Origin: an uncultured Ruminococcus sp.
GTDB taxonomy: Bacteria > Bacillota > Clostridia > Oscillospirales > Ruminococcaceae
Length of the DNA stretch: 64,000 nucleotides
Assembly (NCBI GenBank): GCA_900538575.1
Contig: UPZA01000005.1
Coordinates: forward strand, 1 to 64,000
Direction: 5' to 3'
Made by a program: the position numbers and the translations under genes. Under the pieces are notes generated by a model. It had not been told where the DNA came from, searched no databases, and worked only from the letters and a program-made list of their open reading frames with translations. Below are positions 1-6,377 of the stretch, one piece after another. The stretch's first letter is position 1; the number at the start of each line of letters is the position of its first letter.

Positions 1-274
1 CGTCAAGCATTCTTTTCATAGTTTCAAGTCCGATTTCATGAGCTTGTTCCGCAGTCACCTCTCCTTTTTTGAATGACTGAATTGCATGAAAAGCAAGATT
101 TTCAACATTGCTGTTCATTGATTTTCTTGTAAAACCAAACTCGTATTCCGCTGTACGATGTTGACAATTATGAGTAGAAATCCAAAGACCGTTTTCTGTT
201 TTTTCTTTGTTGCAAATATAGTCTATAGCTTTGCCTAAGGTAACTTTGATAGGATGTATTTCTGTATAAGCCAT
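1..274 (-). CDS. MOBP-type relaxase, N-terminal fragment cut by window edge
   Basis: The relaxase nicks one strand at oriT and leads the DNA into a recipient cell during mobilization. Only the first 91 codons are in the window, starting at the ATG at 274 with TGGAGG upstream. The visible part begins MAYTEIHPIKVTLGKAIDYI and later contains HAIQSF, a pattern I associate with MOBP/Relaxase-family N-termini. The metal-binding histidine motif would lie beyond the edge. The start overlaps the end of mobC by 40 bases, the usual mobC-relaxase arrangement. The family call rests on this short segment and the neighbour. Confidence 0.75.
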   Translation of the reverse strand, partial: MAYTEIHPIKVTLGKAIDYICNKEKTENGLWISTHNCQHRTAEYEFGFTRKSMNSNVENLAFHAIQSFKKGEVTAEQAHEIGLETMKRMLD

Positions 275-567
275 ATTTCCTCCAGTTTATTCTGAATGTC
301 TTTAATATCCTCTCGAAACACCGATTTAGTTTCGTTGACGCGCTTAACTATCTGATTAATATTTACCCCTATTTTATTAATTTCCGATACAAATTTTCTT
401 ATTTCTGAATAATCAACAATTTCTATTTTTCCCTCTATTGAAATCTTTCTTAAATAGGCGCTTAGATTTTTAATTCCGGCAGCTTTCATCTTCTCAATTA
501 TGAACTTTTTTTCTTCTCCGTCTACATAAAATTCAAGCTTGATTTTTCGCTTTCTTTCTATTGACAT
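235..567 (-). CDS. mobC: MobC-like relaxosome accessory protein
   Basis: A 110-residue protein of the MobC family, which binds at oriT and helps the relaxase open the nick region. It starts with a basic stretch (MSIERKRKIKLEFYVDGEEK), followed by a ribbon-helix-helix-like segment containing the LSAYLRKISIEG motif and a helical tail with EINKIGVNINQI, which is typical of MobC proteins. It is followed by the overlapping relaxase gene. The only clear promoter upstream is the minus-strand one at 871-899, so the transcript would cross the inverted-repeat cluster. Confidence 0.85.
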   Translation of the reverse strand: MSIERKRKIKLEFYVDGEEKKFIIEKMKAAGIKNLSAYLRKISIEGKIEIVDYSEIRKFVSEINKIGVNINQIVKRVNETKSVFREDIKDIQNKLEEIWLIQKYILSKLP

Positions 568-592
568 TGCTTATCCTTTCTTGACTTTTTTC

Positions 593-808
593 GGGGTTTG
601 GGTACTCCCAAAAGATTAATTTTTTCAAAACTCAACTCCGTTAGTTTTTGTAAAAATTGCCGAGTGTCCGGACACCGGCGTTCCTTGCTATTCAGCCCTC
701 CGAATTTTTCAGAAGATTCATCTCCGGACAAAATTCGGATTTACAGCGCATGAATGCGCTGTATTTTTTCAAAAAATCCAGGGATTTTTTGATTCTGAAA
801 AATCAGAA
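593..808. other. Candidate oriT: cluster of inverted repeats upstream of mobC
   Basis: No gene is convincing here. The segment holds at least six dyads: TTTGGG/CCCAAA (597-612), the perfect palindrome GTGTCCGGACAC (664-675), 9-bp arms 700-708/730-738, 10-bp arms TACAGCGCAT/ATGCGCTGTA (742-763), 10-bp arms 770-779/782-791, and TTCTGA/TCAGAA (793-808). Such density directly upstream of mobC and a relaxase is what an origin of transfer looks like. The nick site is not identifiable by eye. Confidence 0.6.
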
Positions 809-870
809 ATCGAAAGTTCAAAAGCGATCGCCTCAATTTGATATGGTTTTAAATATTACTAACTACATCT

Positions 871-899
871 ATTATAATTATAAATTCATAATTTGTCAA
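871..899 (-). promoter_or_regulatory. Promoter/operator copy 1, reading towards mobC and relaxase
   Basis: On the minus strand TTGACA (894-899) and TATAAT (871-876) are separated by 17 bases. The whole 29-bp unit is identical to the plus-strand promoter at 1327-1355. It contains the dyad AATTAT-N6-ATAATT (876-893) between and over the promoter elements, a likely operator for the adjacent XRE regulator. Confidence 0.8.
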
Positions 900-910
900 T
901 GAAAAAATAA

Positions 911-941
911 AAATCCTATTTAGAAAAACTAAATAGGATTT
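911..941 (-). terminator. Terminator of the XRE regulator gene
   Basis: A perfect 13-bp stem (911-923 with 929-941) with a 5-base loop lies 23 bases after the stop codon. On the minus strand it is followed by a T-rich run. It separates the regulator transcript from the mob promoter immediately beyond. Confidence 0.8.
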
Positions 942-963
942 AAATTGGTATAAGCTTGTTATC

Positions 964-1299
964 TTATTTATTTTGTAATCTACCAAGAAACAAGCCTTGA
1001 TCAAATGAGTTTAAATTTCTCCATCTTTTTAACAATTCATCTTCTTTTTCGTTAAGTGTATAAATTCTATGATTCCGATTAGCTTCTTCTTGGGTTAGAA
1101 ATAAATAGTTTAAATCTAAATCAAGGTAAACTGCAATTGTTACAACCTTATCGTAAGAAGGTTTTTGATTTGGTTGTTTTTTCCAAACACTAAAAAAACT
1201 TGTGTTAATACCGCATTTTATTAAACACTCCTTTTCTGTGATTCCTTTTTCTTGAATACAAGTGATTAATATTTCAAGAATTTTTTCACTACTATTCAT
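964..1299 (-). CDS. XRE-family (Cro/C1-type) transcriptional regulator of the element
   Basis: A 111-residue protein with an N-terminal helix-turn-helix at roughly residues 8-70: ITEKECLIKCGINTSFFSVWKK is the turn and recognition region, and the following YDKVVTIAVYLDLDLNYLF is the typical end of an HTH_3 domain. The C-terminal 35 residues are a charged helical tail. The start has a strong AGGAGG. The gene lies between two identical promoter/operator copies (871-899 and 1327-1355), one controlling mob genes and one the recombinase side. I infer that this protein represses both. No metallopeptidase partner of the ImmR/ImmA type is visible. Confidence 0.85.
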   Translation of the reverse strand: MNSSEKILEILITCIQEKGITEKECLIKCGINTSFFSVWKKQPNQKPSYDKVVTIAVYLDLDLNYLFLTQEEANRNHRIYTLNEKEDELLKRWRNLNSFDQGLFLGRLQNK

Positions 1300-1326
1300 T
1301 TTTCCTCCTAAATTTCAAATAACCCC

Positions 1327-1355
1327 TTGACAAATTATGAATTTATAATTATAAT
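1327..1355 (+). promoter_or_regulatory. Promoter/operator copy 2, reading towards the recombinase
   Basis: TTGACA (1327-1332), a 17-base spacer and TATAAT (1350-1355) form a consensus sigma-A promoter. The dyad AATTAT-N6-ATAATT sits at 1333-1350. The 29 bases match copy 1 exactly in opposite orientation. The first genes downstream are the 49-residue ORF at 1550 and the recombinase at 1752. Confidence 0.85.
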
Positions 1356-1412
1356 GGGATTGTATTAATTATATTAAATTTCTTGGTAGGACATTTAAAT
1401 ATAATTAATTTT

Positions 1413-1441
1413 ATTATACCACTATTTTTCTTTTTTTTCAA
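1413..1441 (-). promoter_or_regulatory. Probable promoter of the XRE regulator
   Basis: On the minus strand TTGAAA (1436-1441) and TATAAT (1413-1418) are 17 bases apart. A transcript from here would run through operator copy 2 before reaching the regulator start at 1299, which would allow autoregulation by roadblock and interference with the opposing promoter. Confidence 0.55.
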
Positions 1442-1549
1442 CATAATTACGGTATCTTGAAAATTGAATAATTTGATATGCTATTTTAATTGTTATATTC
1501 TAAATGATAGCTCTTTTTTCATATAATTTTATGAATTGGAGGAGTTATT

Positions 1550-1699
1550 ATGAAAGATCATGAAATAAATAAGATTTGTATTAACGGTTATGTTTTTCAC
1601 ATTATAAAACCTGAATTGTCTGCATTAAATAGGAAAAAAGAGGATTTAAAAATAATGAAAAATATCAAAAGTTCTCTTGAATCATATAAAAAAATATGA
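1550..1699 (+). CDS. 49-residue hypothetical protein, candidate recombination directionality factor
   Basis: The ORF starts with ATG after a strong TTGGAGGAG and encodes MKDHEINKICINGYVFHIIK followed by a Lys-rich helical half ending SLESYKKI. I recognise no family. It is the first gene after promoter/operator copy 2 and precedes the serine recombinase by 52 bases, so the two are probably co-transcribed. Small basic proteins next to large serine recombinases often control the direction of recombination, and that is the only basis for the suggested role. Confidence 0.6.
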   Translation: MKDHEINKICINGYVFHIIKPELSALNRKKEDLKIMKNIKSSLESYKKI

Positions 1700-1716
1700 T
1701 AATATACATTAGTCAT

Positions 1717-1738
1717 CTTTCTCTACTTAAAGAGAAAG
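1717..1738 (+). promoter_or_regulatory. Hairpin next to the recombinase ribosome binding site
   Basis: CTTTCTCT (1717-1724) and AGAGAAAG (1731-1738) form a perfect 8-bp stem. Its 3' arm runs into the AAGGCAAGG that serves as ribosome binding site for the ATG at 1752, so folding would limit translation of the recombinase. Confidence 0.5.
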
Positions 1739-1751
1739 GCAAGGTTGGAAT

Positions 1752-3275
1752 ATGAATGCTATTTATGTAAGACAATCGGTAGATAAAAAAGATAGTATTA
1801 GTATTGAATCACAGATAGAAACATGCATGAGAAAGCTATCATCTGAAGAAGTAAAGAATAATACAGAAATATTTTCTGATAAGGGTTTTTCGGGTAAGTC
1901 TATAAATAGACCTGAGTTTCAAAGAATGATGGAAGAACTAAGAGAGAATCGAATAAAAAAGATTATTGTTTACAAGGTTGATAGAATAAGCCGATCTATG
2001 CTTGACTTCTTAAATATGCAAAATGAATTTAATAAATATGATGTTGAATTCATATCATGCAAAGAAGATTTTGATACATCTACTGCAACTGGAAAAATGA
2101 TGTTGAACTTGCTCATGATGTTTGCAGAAATGGAACGTGAAACAATACAAAAAAGAATTACCGATAATTACTATTCAAGAGGACAAAAGGGTTATTATTT
2201 AGGTGGCTATGCTCCATTTGGGTATAAAAAGATTGAAACTTATCTCAATGGGAAAAAAACTTATAAATTTGAAATAGTACCTGAAGAAGCTGAAATAATA
2301 AATGAAATTTATATTTTATTTAATAACGGTCATTCACTTGGAGAGATTGTAAGATTACTTAATGCCAGGAAAATTAAAACTAGAAGAAATGGTGTTTGGA
2401 ATAACTCTACATTATCCAGGTTATTAAGCAATCCTGTGTTTGTAATGGCAGATGCAGATGTTTATACATATTTTCAGTCAAAAGGTGCAAAAATAAATAA
2501 TTCTATAGAAGATTATCAAGGAACAAACGGCTGCTTTGTTTATGGTAAGGCTGAAAATCGTACTTCTTTAAAATTTAAGAAATATGATACAGATTATGTT
2601 ACTTTAGGAATGCATAAAGGGTTTATTCCATCAGACTTATGGTTATCTGTTCAGATGAAATTTGAACAAAAAAATGGTCACAGTAATTTGGGAACAGGAA
2701 GCTTATCGTGGCTTCAAGGTTTGGTTAAATGTTCAAAATGTGGATATTCAGAATATGTAAAGAAGTGTGTCAATAGAAGCGGAAGTGAATATAAATATTT
2801 TTATTGTCGAGGGAAACGTCAGGGTACTTGCCTTGCAGATAGTAAAATGATTAAGGTAGAAATGTTGGAAGCTATGTGTGAAGACGTTATTTTTTCACAA
2901 TTAATGCAGTATAAGATTGAAAAATGTGAATTTGAAACTTCAGATAGTCAAGAGTTATATAATTTGAAAATTGAAAAATATAGATTAGAAAAAAATATAA
3001 AAAATCTTATAAAACAATTAGCTGAGGGAACTTCTGTTATTAATCAATACATAACAGAAGAAATAGAACAATTAGATAACAAGGTAAAAGCTGTTTCTGC
3101 TAAAATTTTGGAATTACAAATTATCGAAAAGAAAAAATCTGATAATTTTATTGAAGCCAACGATATTTTACAAAGCTGGGGTAGCTACGATATGCAGCAA
3201 AAAAAGATTGTTGCAAAAAGCATAATACGGGAAATACAAGTTGATGGGAATGATATTAATATTTTAGTGTTTTAA
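1752..3275 (+). CDS. Large serine recombinase (site-specific integrase of the element)
   Basis: A 507-residue recombinase that would integrate and excise the element through a covalent serine-DNA intermediate. The resolvase domain (about 1-145) starts MNAIYVRQSVDKKDSISIES with the catalytic Ser9 after YVRQ and contains KVDRISRSMLDF and EMERETIQKRI. The recombinase DNA-binding domain follows (about 165-260, GYAPFGYKK). A zinc ribbon lies near 327-365 (CSKCGY, YCRGKRQGTC), then a coiled coil at about 385-460 (LYNLKIEKYRLEKNIKNL), all in the order expected for this class. Length is normal and the frame intact. It lies at the very end of the element, beside the integration junction in dpaA. Confidence 0.95.
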   Translation: MNAIYVRQSVDKKDSISIESQIETCMRKLSSEEVKNNTEIFSDKGFSGKSINRPEFQRMMEELRENRIKKIIVYKVDRISRSMLDFLNMQNEFNKYDVEFISCKEDFDTSTATGKMMLNLLMMFAEMERETIQKRITDNYYSRGQKGYYLGGYAPFGYKKIETYLNGKKTYKFEIVPEEAEIINEIYILFNNGHSLGEIVRLLNARKIKTRRNGVWNNSTLSRLLSNPVFVMADADVYTYFQSKGAKINNSIEDYQGTNGCFVYGKAENRTSLKFKKYDTDYVTLGMHKGFIPSDLWLSVQMKFEQKNGHSNLGTGSLSWLQGLVKCSKCGYSEYVKKCVNRSGSEYKYFYCRGKRQGTCLADSKMIKVEMLEAMCEDVIFSQLMQYKIEKCEFETSDSQELYNLKIEKYRLEKNIKNLIKQLAEGTSVINQYITEEIEQLDNKVKAVSAKILELQIIEKKKSDNFIEANDILQSWGSYDMQQKKIVAKSIIREIQVDGNDINILVF

Positions 3276-3306
3276 AATATGTTGTTAACTTGTATTATAT
3301 AGTGGA
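3276..3306. other. Element-chromosome junction (att site) inside dpaA
   Basis: Reading dpaA on the minus strand, the product matches the family up to WALSLP, whose proline codon is 3303-3305, and then becomes LYNTS and stops. Homologues continue after LP with a Gly-rich conserved tail of roughly 25 residues. The host-to-element switch therefore falls at about 3300-3306. The exact crossover dinucleotide cannot be set without the other end of the element. Confidence 0.7.
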
Positions 3307-4100
3307 AGAGAAAGAGCCCAGACCACCTTTAATCCAAGCCTGCGGGCAGTATCGAAATCTACTCCTCCGGGCTTAGAGGCCAGGTCTATTATAAGCGATT
3401 CAGCGCTGGCTTCTTTCAGAATGTCCTCATTGAGTATTACCGCTGGAACGGTATTTATGATCAGACTAAAATTTCTAATACAATCTTTTAGCGAAGACGT
3501 ATGGATTCCGTGACAGCCGTAGATTTCCGCCCATGCAAGATCGGAATATTTTCTGGCGGTAACTGTCACTTCTGCTCCCATTCCGTTAAGAATTTTCATA
3601 AGCACCTTTGAAATACGTCCATGACCAGTAATGAGAACACGCTGACCGAATATAGTTGAAGCCATTTCTTCCATGGCAATCTGTATTGCGCCTTCGGCCG
3701 TTGGTACCGCGTTAAGTACGTTAAGTTCTTCTCTGTCAAAATAATCTATCGCTTCTATTCCGCATTTATTGAAAATCTTTATGGTGGCGGCGTCAAGCTT
3801 ACCGCCTAAAACCAATCCATCGTCCTTTAGAACAGATGTAAGGCTTGTCAGAGGAATGTTGTTTCTGCAAAACGGAGTATTGACAAATATACTATTAAGA
3901 GTCGCCGGAAGCGGTAAAATTACATAATCGGCCTTTTCGGGCAAATCAAGGCTGCTTCCGACAGATATTATTCTTTGGGGTAATGACACATTATTGTCAA
4001 AACCGGCAGCATATACCTTAAAATTTTCTGACAAGGCAGAAGCTGTGTATATTTGTCTTAAATCTCCGCCGACAACCAGAAAAGTTATATTGTTATTCAT
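3285..4100 (-). CDS. dpaA: Dipicolinate synthase subunit A, 3' end replaced by element insertion
   Basis: DpaA (SpoVFA) with DpaB oxidises dihydroxy-tetrahydrodipicolinate to dipicolinic acid in the sporulating mother cell, for loading into the spore core. I chose the ATG at 4100, with GAGGG before it, over an unsupported upstream ATG at 4166. The protein starts MNNNITFLVVGGDLRQ. It contains AVPTAEGAIQIAMEE, the NAD-binding motif VLITGHGRISKVL, and LIIDLASKPGGVDFDTA, all family landmarks. The final five residues (LYNTS) come from the inserted element, so about 25-30 conserved C-terminal residues are missing. dpaB is not in the window and should lie beyond the element. A sigma-K-like promoter precedes the gene. 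Confidence 0.85.
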   Translation of the reverse strand: MNNNITFLVVGGDLRQIYTASALSENFKVYAAGFDNNVSLPQRIISVGSSLDLPEKADYVILPLPATLNSIFVNTPFCRNNIPLTSLTSVLKDDGLVLGGKLDAATIKIFNKCGIEAIDYFDREELNVLNAVPTAEGAIQIAMEEMASTIFGQRVLITGHGRISKVLMKILNGMGAEVTVTARKYSDLAWAEIYGCHGIHTSSLKDCIRNFSLIINTVPAVILNEDILKEASAESLIIDLASKPGGVDFDTARRLGLKVVWALSLPLYNTS

Positions 4101-4134
4101 AGCAAGCCCTCGTTTCTGATAAGATTTTCTTTTA

Positions 4135-4162
4135 TATATTATGATAGTGATTAACGGACCGT
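4135..4162 (-). promoter_or_regulatory. Sigma-K-like promoter of dpaA
   Basis: On the minus strand AC (4161-4162), 17 bases, then CATAATATA (4135-4143) fits the Bacillus sigma-K pattern AC-N16/17-CATANNNTA. It lies 35 bases before the chosen ATG. The match is short and the region AT-rich, so it is suggestive only. Confidence 0.5.
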
Positions 4163-4205
4163 GCATATAACAAAAAAATAATTTAAGAATATAATATAAA
4201 ATAGG

Positions 4206-4235
4206 TTGACTTTTATATACTATATATTGTATAAT
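4206..4235 (+). promoter_or_regulatory. Promoter of the PadR-DUF1700-DUF4097-PspC operon with a possible PadR operator
   Basis: TTGACT (4206-4211) and TATAAT (4230-4235) are 18 bases apart. ATAC (4217-4220) and GTAT (4229-4232) form an inverted repeat with an 8-base spacer that overlaps the -10. PadR regulators commonly bind short inverted repeats with this spacing. Confidence 0.6.
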
Positions 4236-4278
4236 ATTAAAAGTAATTTAATAATATAAAAAAGAGGTGTCTGATTCA

Positions 4279-4605
4279 ATGGAATTTCCCGTAGGCGCTA
4301 AGCTGCTTGACGCAATGGTTCTTTCAATAGTAAGCAGAAAGGAAACGTATGGCTATGAGATAACTCATGAGCTTCAAAAAATCATTGATGTATCTGAATC
4401 AACATTATATCCTGTTTTAAGACGCCTTCAGAAAGATGTTTGCCTTGAGGCCTTTGATTTGGAATATAAAGGACGCAACAGACGTTATTATCGTATTACG
4501 GTCGAAGGTAAGAATAAGCTTGAAAAATACTGTAAAGAATGGAATGTGTTCAAAGAAAAAATAGATAAAATAATTTTACAGGAGATGATTTCAGATAATG
4601 AATAA
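4279..4605 (+). CDS. PadR-family transcriptional regulator
   Basis: A 108-residue winged-helix repressor. The core reads LLDAMVLSIVSRKETYGYEI, then SESTLYPVLRRLQKD as recognition helix and RNRRYYRITVEGKNKLE as wing, the standard PadR pattern. I start at ATG 4279 because AAAGAGGTG (4261-4269) is ideally spaced for it, whereas a GTG at 4267 lies inside that ribosome binding site. The stop overlaps the start of the DUF1700 gene by 8 bases, so it is the first gene of an operon whose products it probably represses together with itself. Confidence 0.92.
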   Translation: MEFPVGAKLLDAMVLSIVSRKETYGYEITHELQKIIDVSESTLYPVLRRLQKDVCLEAFDLEYKGRNRRYYRITVEGKNKLEKYCKEWNVFKEKIDKIILQEMISDNE

Positions 4606-5200
4606 ATTTGAGTATCTCTCAAAGCTTAAAAATAATTTAATGTCGCTTCCCGCGAAGGAACGTGAAGCGGCTGTCAGATATTACGGAAATTATTTTGATG
4701 ACGCCGGTTTATCCAATGAGCAGGATGTTATTGCAAGTCTTGGTTCTCCGGAAAATCTTGCGCATAAAATCTTAAATAACAGTAATAAACTATCTTTAAC
4801 GGTAAAAAAAACTAAAAAGGAAGTAAAAGCAGTGCGGCAAAAACTGAATTCTCGGCAGAAGATTATTGCGGTTTTGCTGGTTATATTTACTTTTCCTGTA
4901 TGGGGAAGTGTTATTGCAGCGGCGGCAGGCATTATATTTGGATTATTCATTGCTATTGCGGCGGTTTTGCTGGGTTTTATTTCAGGCGGTATCCTGTTGT
5001 TTTGCATGGGAGTGGCTAATATCGTAAATGTTATATCTATAGGTCTTGTTCTTATAGGAGTCGGAATGATTTTAGGCAGTATTCCGTTTTTATTGTTTCT
5101 GCCTCTAACGAGTCTATGGCTGAAGCTATTAAAGGGCGTCTTGTTGTGCTTTGCAGCTTTAATAAATAAGATTCTTGGAAAGTCTGAGGTTAAGGTATGA
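4598..5200 (+). CDS. DUF1700 (HAAS domain) membrane protein
   Basis: A 200-residue protein. The first 75 residues form the HAAS/DUF1700 helical domain (YLSKLKNNLMSLPAKEREAA, YYGNYFDDAG, LGSPENLAHKI), a signalling-type module seen next to PadR regulators. A basic linker follows, then about four hydrophobic segments from residue 85 to the end, including long Ala/Gly/Ile-rich stretches. Such proteins occur in operons with DUF4097 and PspC proteins and are thought to sense or adjust envelope state. It overlaps its neighbours on both sides (8 bases upstream, 4 bases ATGA downstream), showing tight translational coupling. Confidence 0.88.
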   Translation: MNKFEYLSKLKNNLMSLPAKEREAAVRYYGNYFDDAGLSNEQDVIASLGSPENLAHKILNNSNKLSLTVKKTKKEVKAVRQKLNSRQKIIAVLLVIFTFPVWGSVIAAAAGIIFGLFIAIAAVLLGFISGGILLFCMGVANIVNVISIGLVLIGVGMILGSIPFLLFLPLTSLWLKLLKGVLLCFAALINKILGKSEVKV

Positions 5201-6069
5201 GAAAAAAAAGACTATTAAAGTACATAATACCATCGCTTACTATGATTTTAGGAATAATCATTGCTGTAATTGGAATTTCTGTAGGAGCTAAAGAAGACTA
5301 TATAAAACAGCTTAATCTGACAGATATTCAAGCCGTTGTCGATCCGGACGGCATAGCGGGCCTTGATATTAATATAACATATACTGATGTGGATATAATA
5401 GCGTCTAATGATGTTGATAAAATTGAGATAAATGCTAATAATATTTCAAGAAAGTATTTGAATTATTCTGTGTCAGGCCATATTTTCAGGTTGAAATATG
5501 ATTTCAATAAGTGGCATGAGATGATTTCCATACCTGGTTTGGTAAAACAAGCTGGTAAAATACAGATAATTATTCCCGCTGATATTTCTCTTCAGGATAT
5601 ACAGATAAAGACAGGTTCAGGCTATAATAAAATTAAATATTTGACTGCTGAAAAAATCTTTATAGATTGCGGTTTGGGAAATAATAATATTGAATGTATA
5701 ACTTCGGATTATATAGAAGTTAATAATGGATTAGGAAAGGTTCTGGCTGAAAACATTTCATCGGATAAAATTTCATTATCCTGTGGCGCCGGCAAAGCGG
5801 ACGTTAAAAATTTTCATTCTGAAAATGCTGAAATAAAAGTGGGCATGGGTGAATTAAAGCTTAATGGAATTATTGAAGGAAACAGCAGTATAGAGTGTGG
5901 AGTCGGTAACGTCAAAGCGACATTATACGGCGACAAAAACGATTACGCGTTTAATATTATAAATGGAAATATAAATGTTAACGGAAAGGATATATCGAAT
6001 AATACCGAAGGAAAATATAATATTGATGTAGAATGCGGAATAGGCAATATTGATATTTTATTTAAGTGA
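5197..6069 (+). CDS. DUF4097-family beta-repeat protein, membrane-anchored
   Basis: A 290-residue protein with one N-terminal membrane segment (about residues 8-30, IIPSLTMILGIIIAVIGISV) and an extracytoplasmic domain of repeated short beta strands, such as DISLQDIQIKTGSG, KIFIDCGLGNNNIE, YIEVNNGLGKVLAE, EIKVGMGELKLN and SSIECGVGNVKA. The regular G-x-G spacing marks the DUF4097 beta-solenoid. Function is unknown; homologues are found in stress-responsive PadR/DUF1700 operons. The start overlaps the previous stop (ATGA). Confidence 0.88.
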   Translation: MRKKRLLKYIIPSLTMILGIIIAVIGISVGAKEDYIKQLNLTDIQAVVDPDGIAGLDINITYTDVDIIASNDVDKIEINANNISRKYLNYSVSGHIFRLKYDFNKWHEMISIPGLVKQAGKIQIIIPADISLQDIQIKTGSGYNKIKYLTAEKIFIDCGLGNNNIECITSDYIEVNNGLGKVLAENISSDKISLSCGAGKADVKNFHSENAEIKVGMGELKLNGIIEGNSSIECGVGNVKATLYGDKNDYAFNIINGNINVNGKDISNNTEGKYNIDVECGIGNIDILFK

Positions 6070-6080
6070 GGCGAATGCTT

Positions 6081-6266
6081 ATGAAAAAACTATACAGATC
6101 TAAAAGCAATCAAATGTTATGCGGTGTCTGCGCTGGCATAGGGGAATATACAAATGTTGACGCAAACGTAATACGTTTGATTTTTGCAGCCGCTGCTTTT
6201 GCAGGAGGAATATCTGTAGTCGTTTATATTTTGGCAATATTTATTCTGCCTGATTCTGATAACTGA
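6081..6266 (+). CDS. PspC-domain small membrane protein
   Basis: A 61-residue protein starting MKKLYRSKSNQMLCGVCAGI, followed by GEYTNVDANVIRLIF and a hydrophobic segment ending FILPDSDN. This is essentially a bare PspC domain. PspC proteins sit in the cytoplasmic membrane and take part in envelope-stress (phage shock) responses. I start at ATG 6081 because GTGAGGCGA is correctly placed for it. An upstream GTG at 6066 overlaps the previous stop and lacks a site. It ends the operon and is followed by an A/T-rich hairpin near 6291-6318. Confidence 0.9.
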   Translation: MKKLYRSKSNQMLCGVCAGIGEYTNVDANVIRLIFAAAAFAGGISVVVYILAIFILPDSDN

Positions 6267-6321
6267 ATGATAGTATTTTATTATATTATAGATTTTTTTG
6301 CAGAATTTTGCAAAAAAAGTA

Positions 6322-6350
6322 TTGACAAAATTGAATATTTATGGTTTAAT
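6322..6350 (+). promoter_or_regulatory. Promoter of the second PadR gene
   Basis: TTGACA (6322-6327), 17 bases and TTTAAT (6345-6350) precede the gene. A separate promoter means the second PadR gene need not depend on the upstream operon. Confidence 0.65.
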
Positions 6351-6377
6351 AGAAGTTAGGAAGAGGTGAGAGTAAAT

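Larger units (their letters stand above)
1..3303. mobile_element. Integrated mobilizable element, right-hand end only
   Basis: This stretch groups a relaxase, mobC, an oriT-like repeat cluster, an XRE regulator, a small ORF and a large serine recombinase, all more AT-rich than the chromosome to the right. The recombinase ends 9 bases before the point where dpaA stops being recognisable, which places the element boundary at about 3276-3306. The other end, the rest of the relaxase and any cargo lie left of position 1. No type IV secretion genes are visible, so I cannot tell an integrative mobilizable element from a full conjugative one. Confidence 0.85.

Noticed and set aside
657..902. 81-codon plus-strand ORF across the inverted-repeat cluster
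   Set aside because: It has no ribosome binding site, reads through the oriT-like dyads and mob promoter, and its translation is low-complexity without any family pattern.
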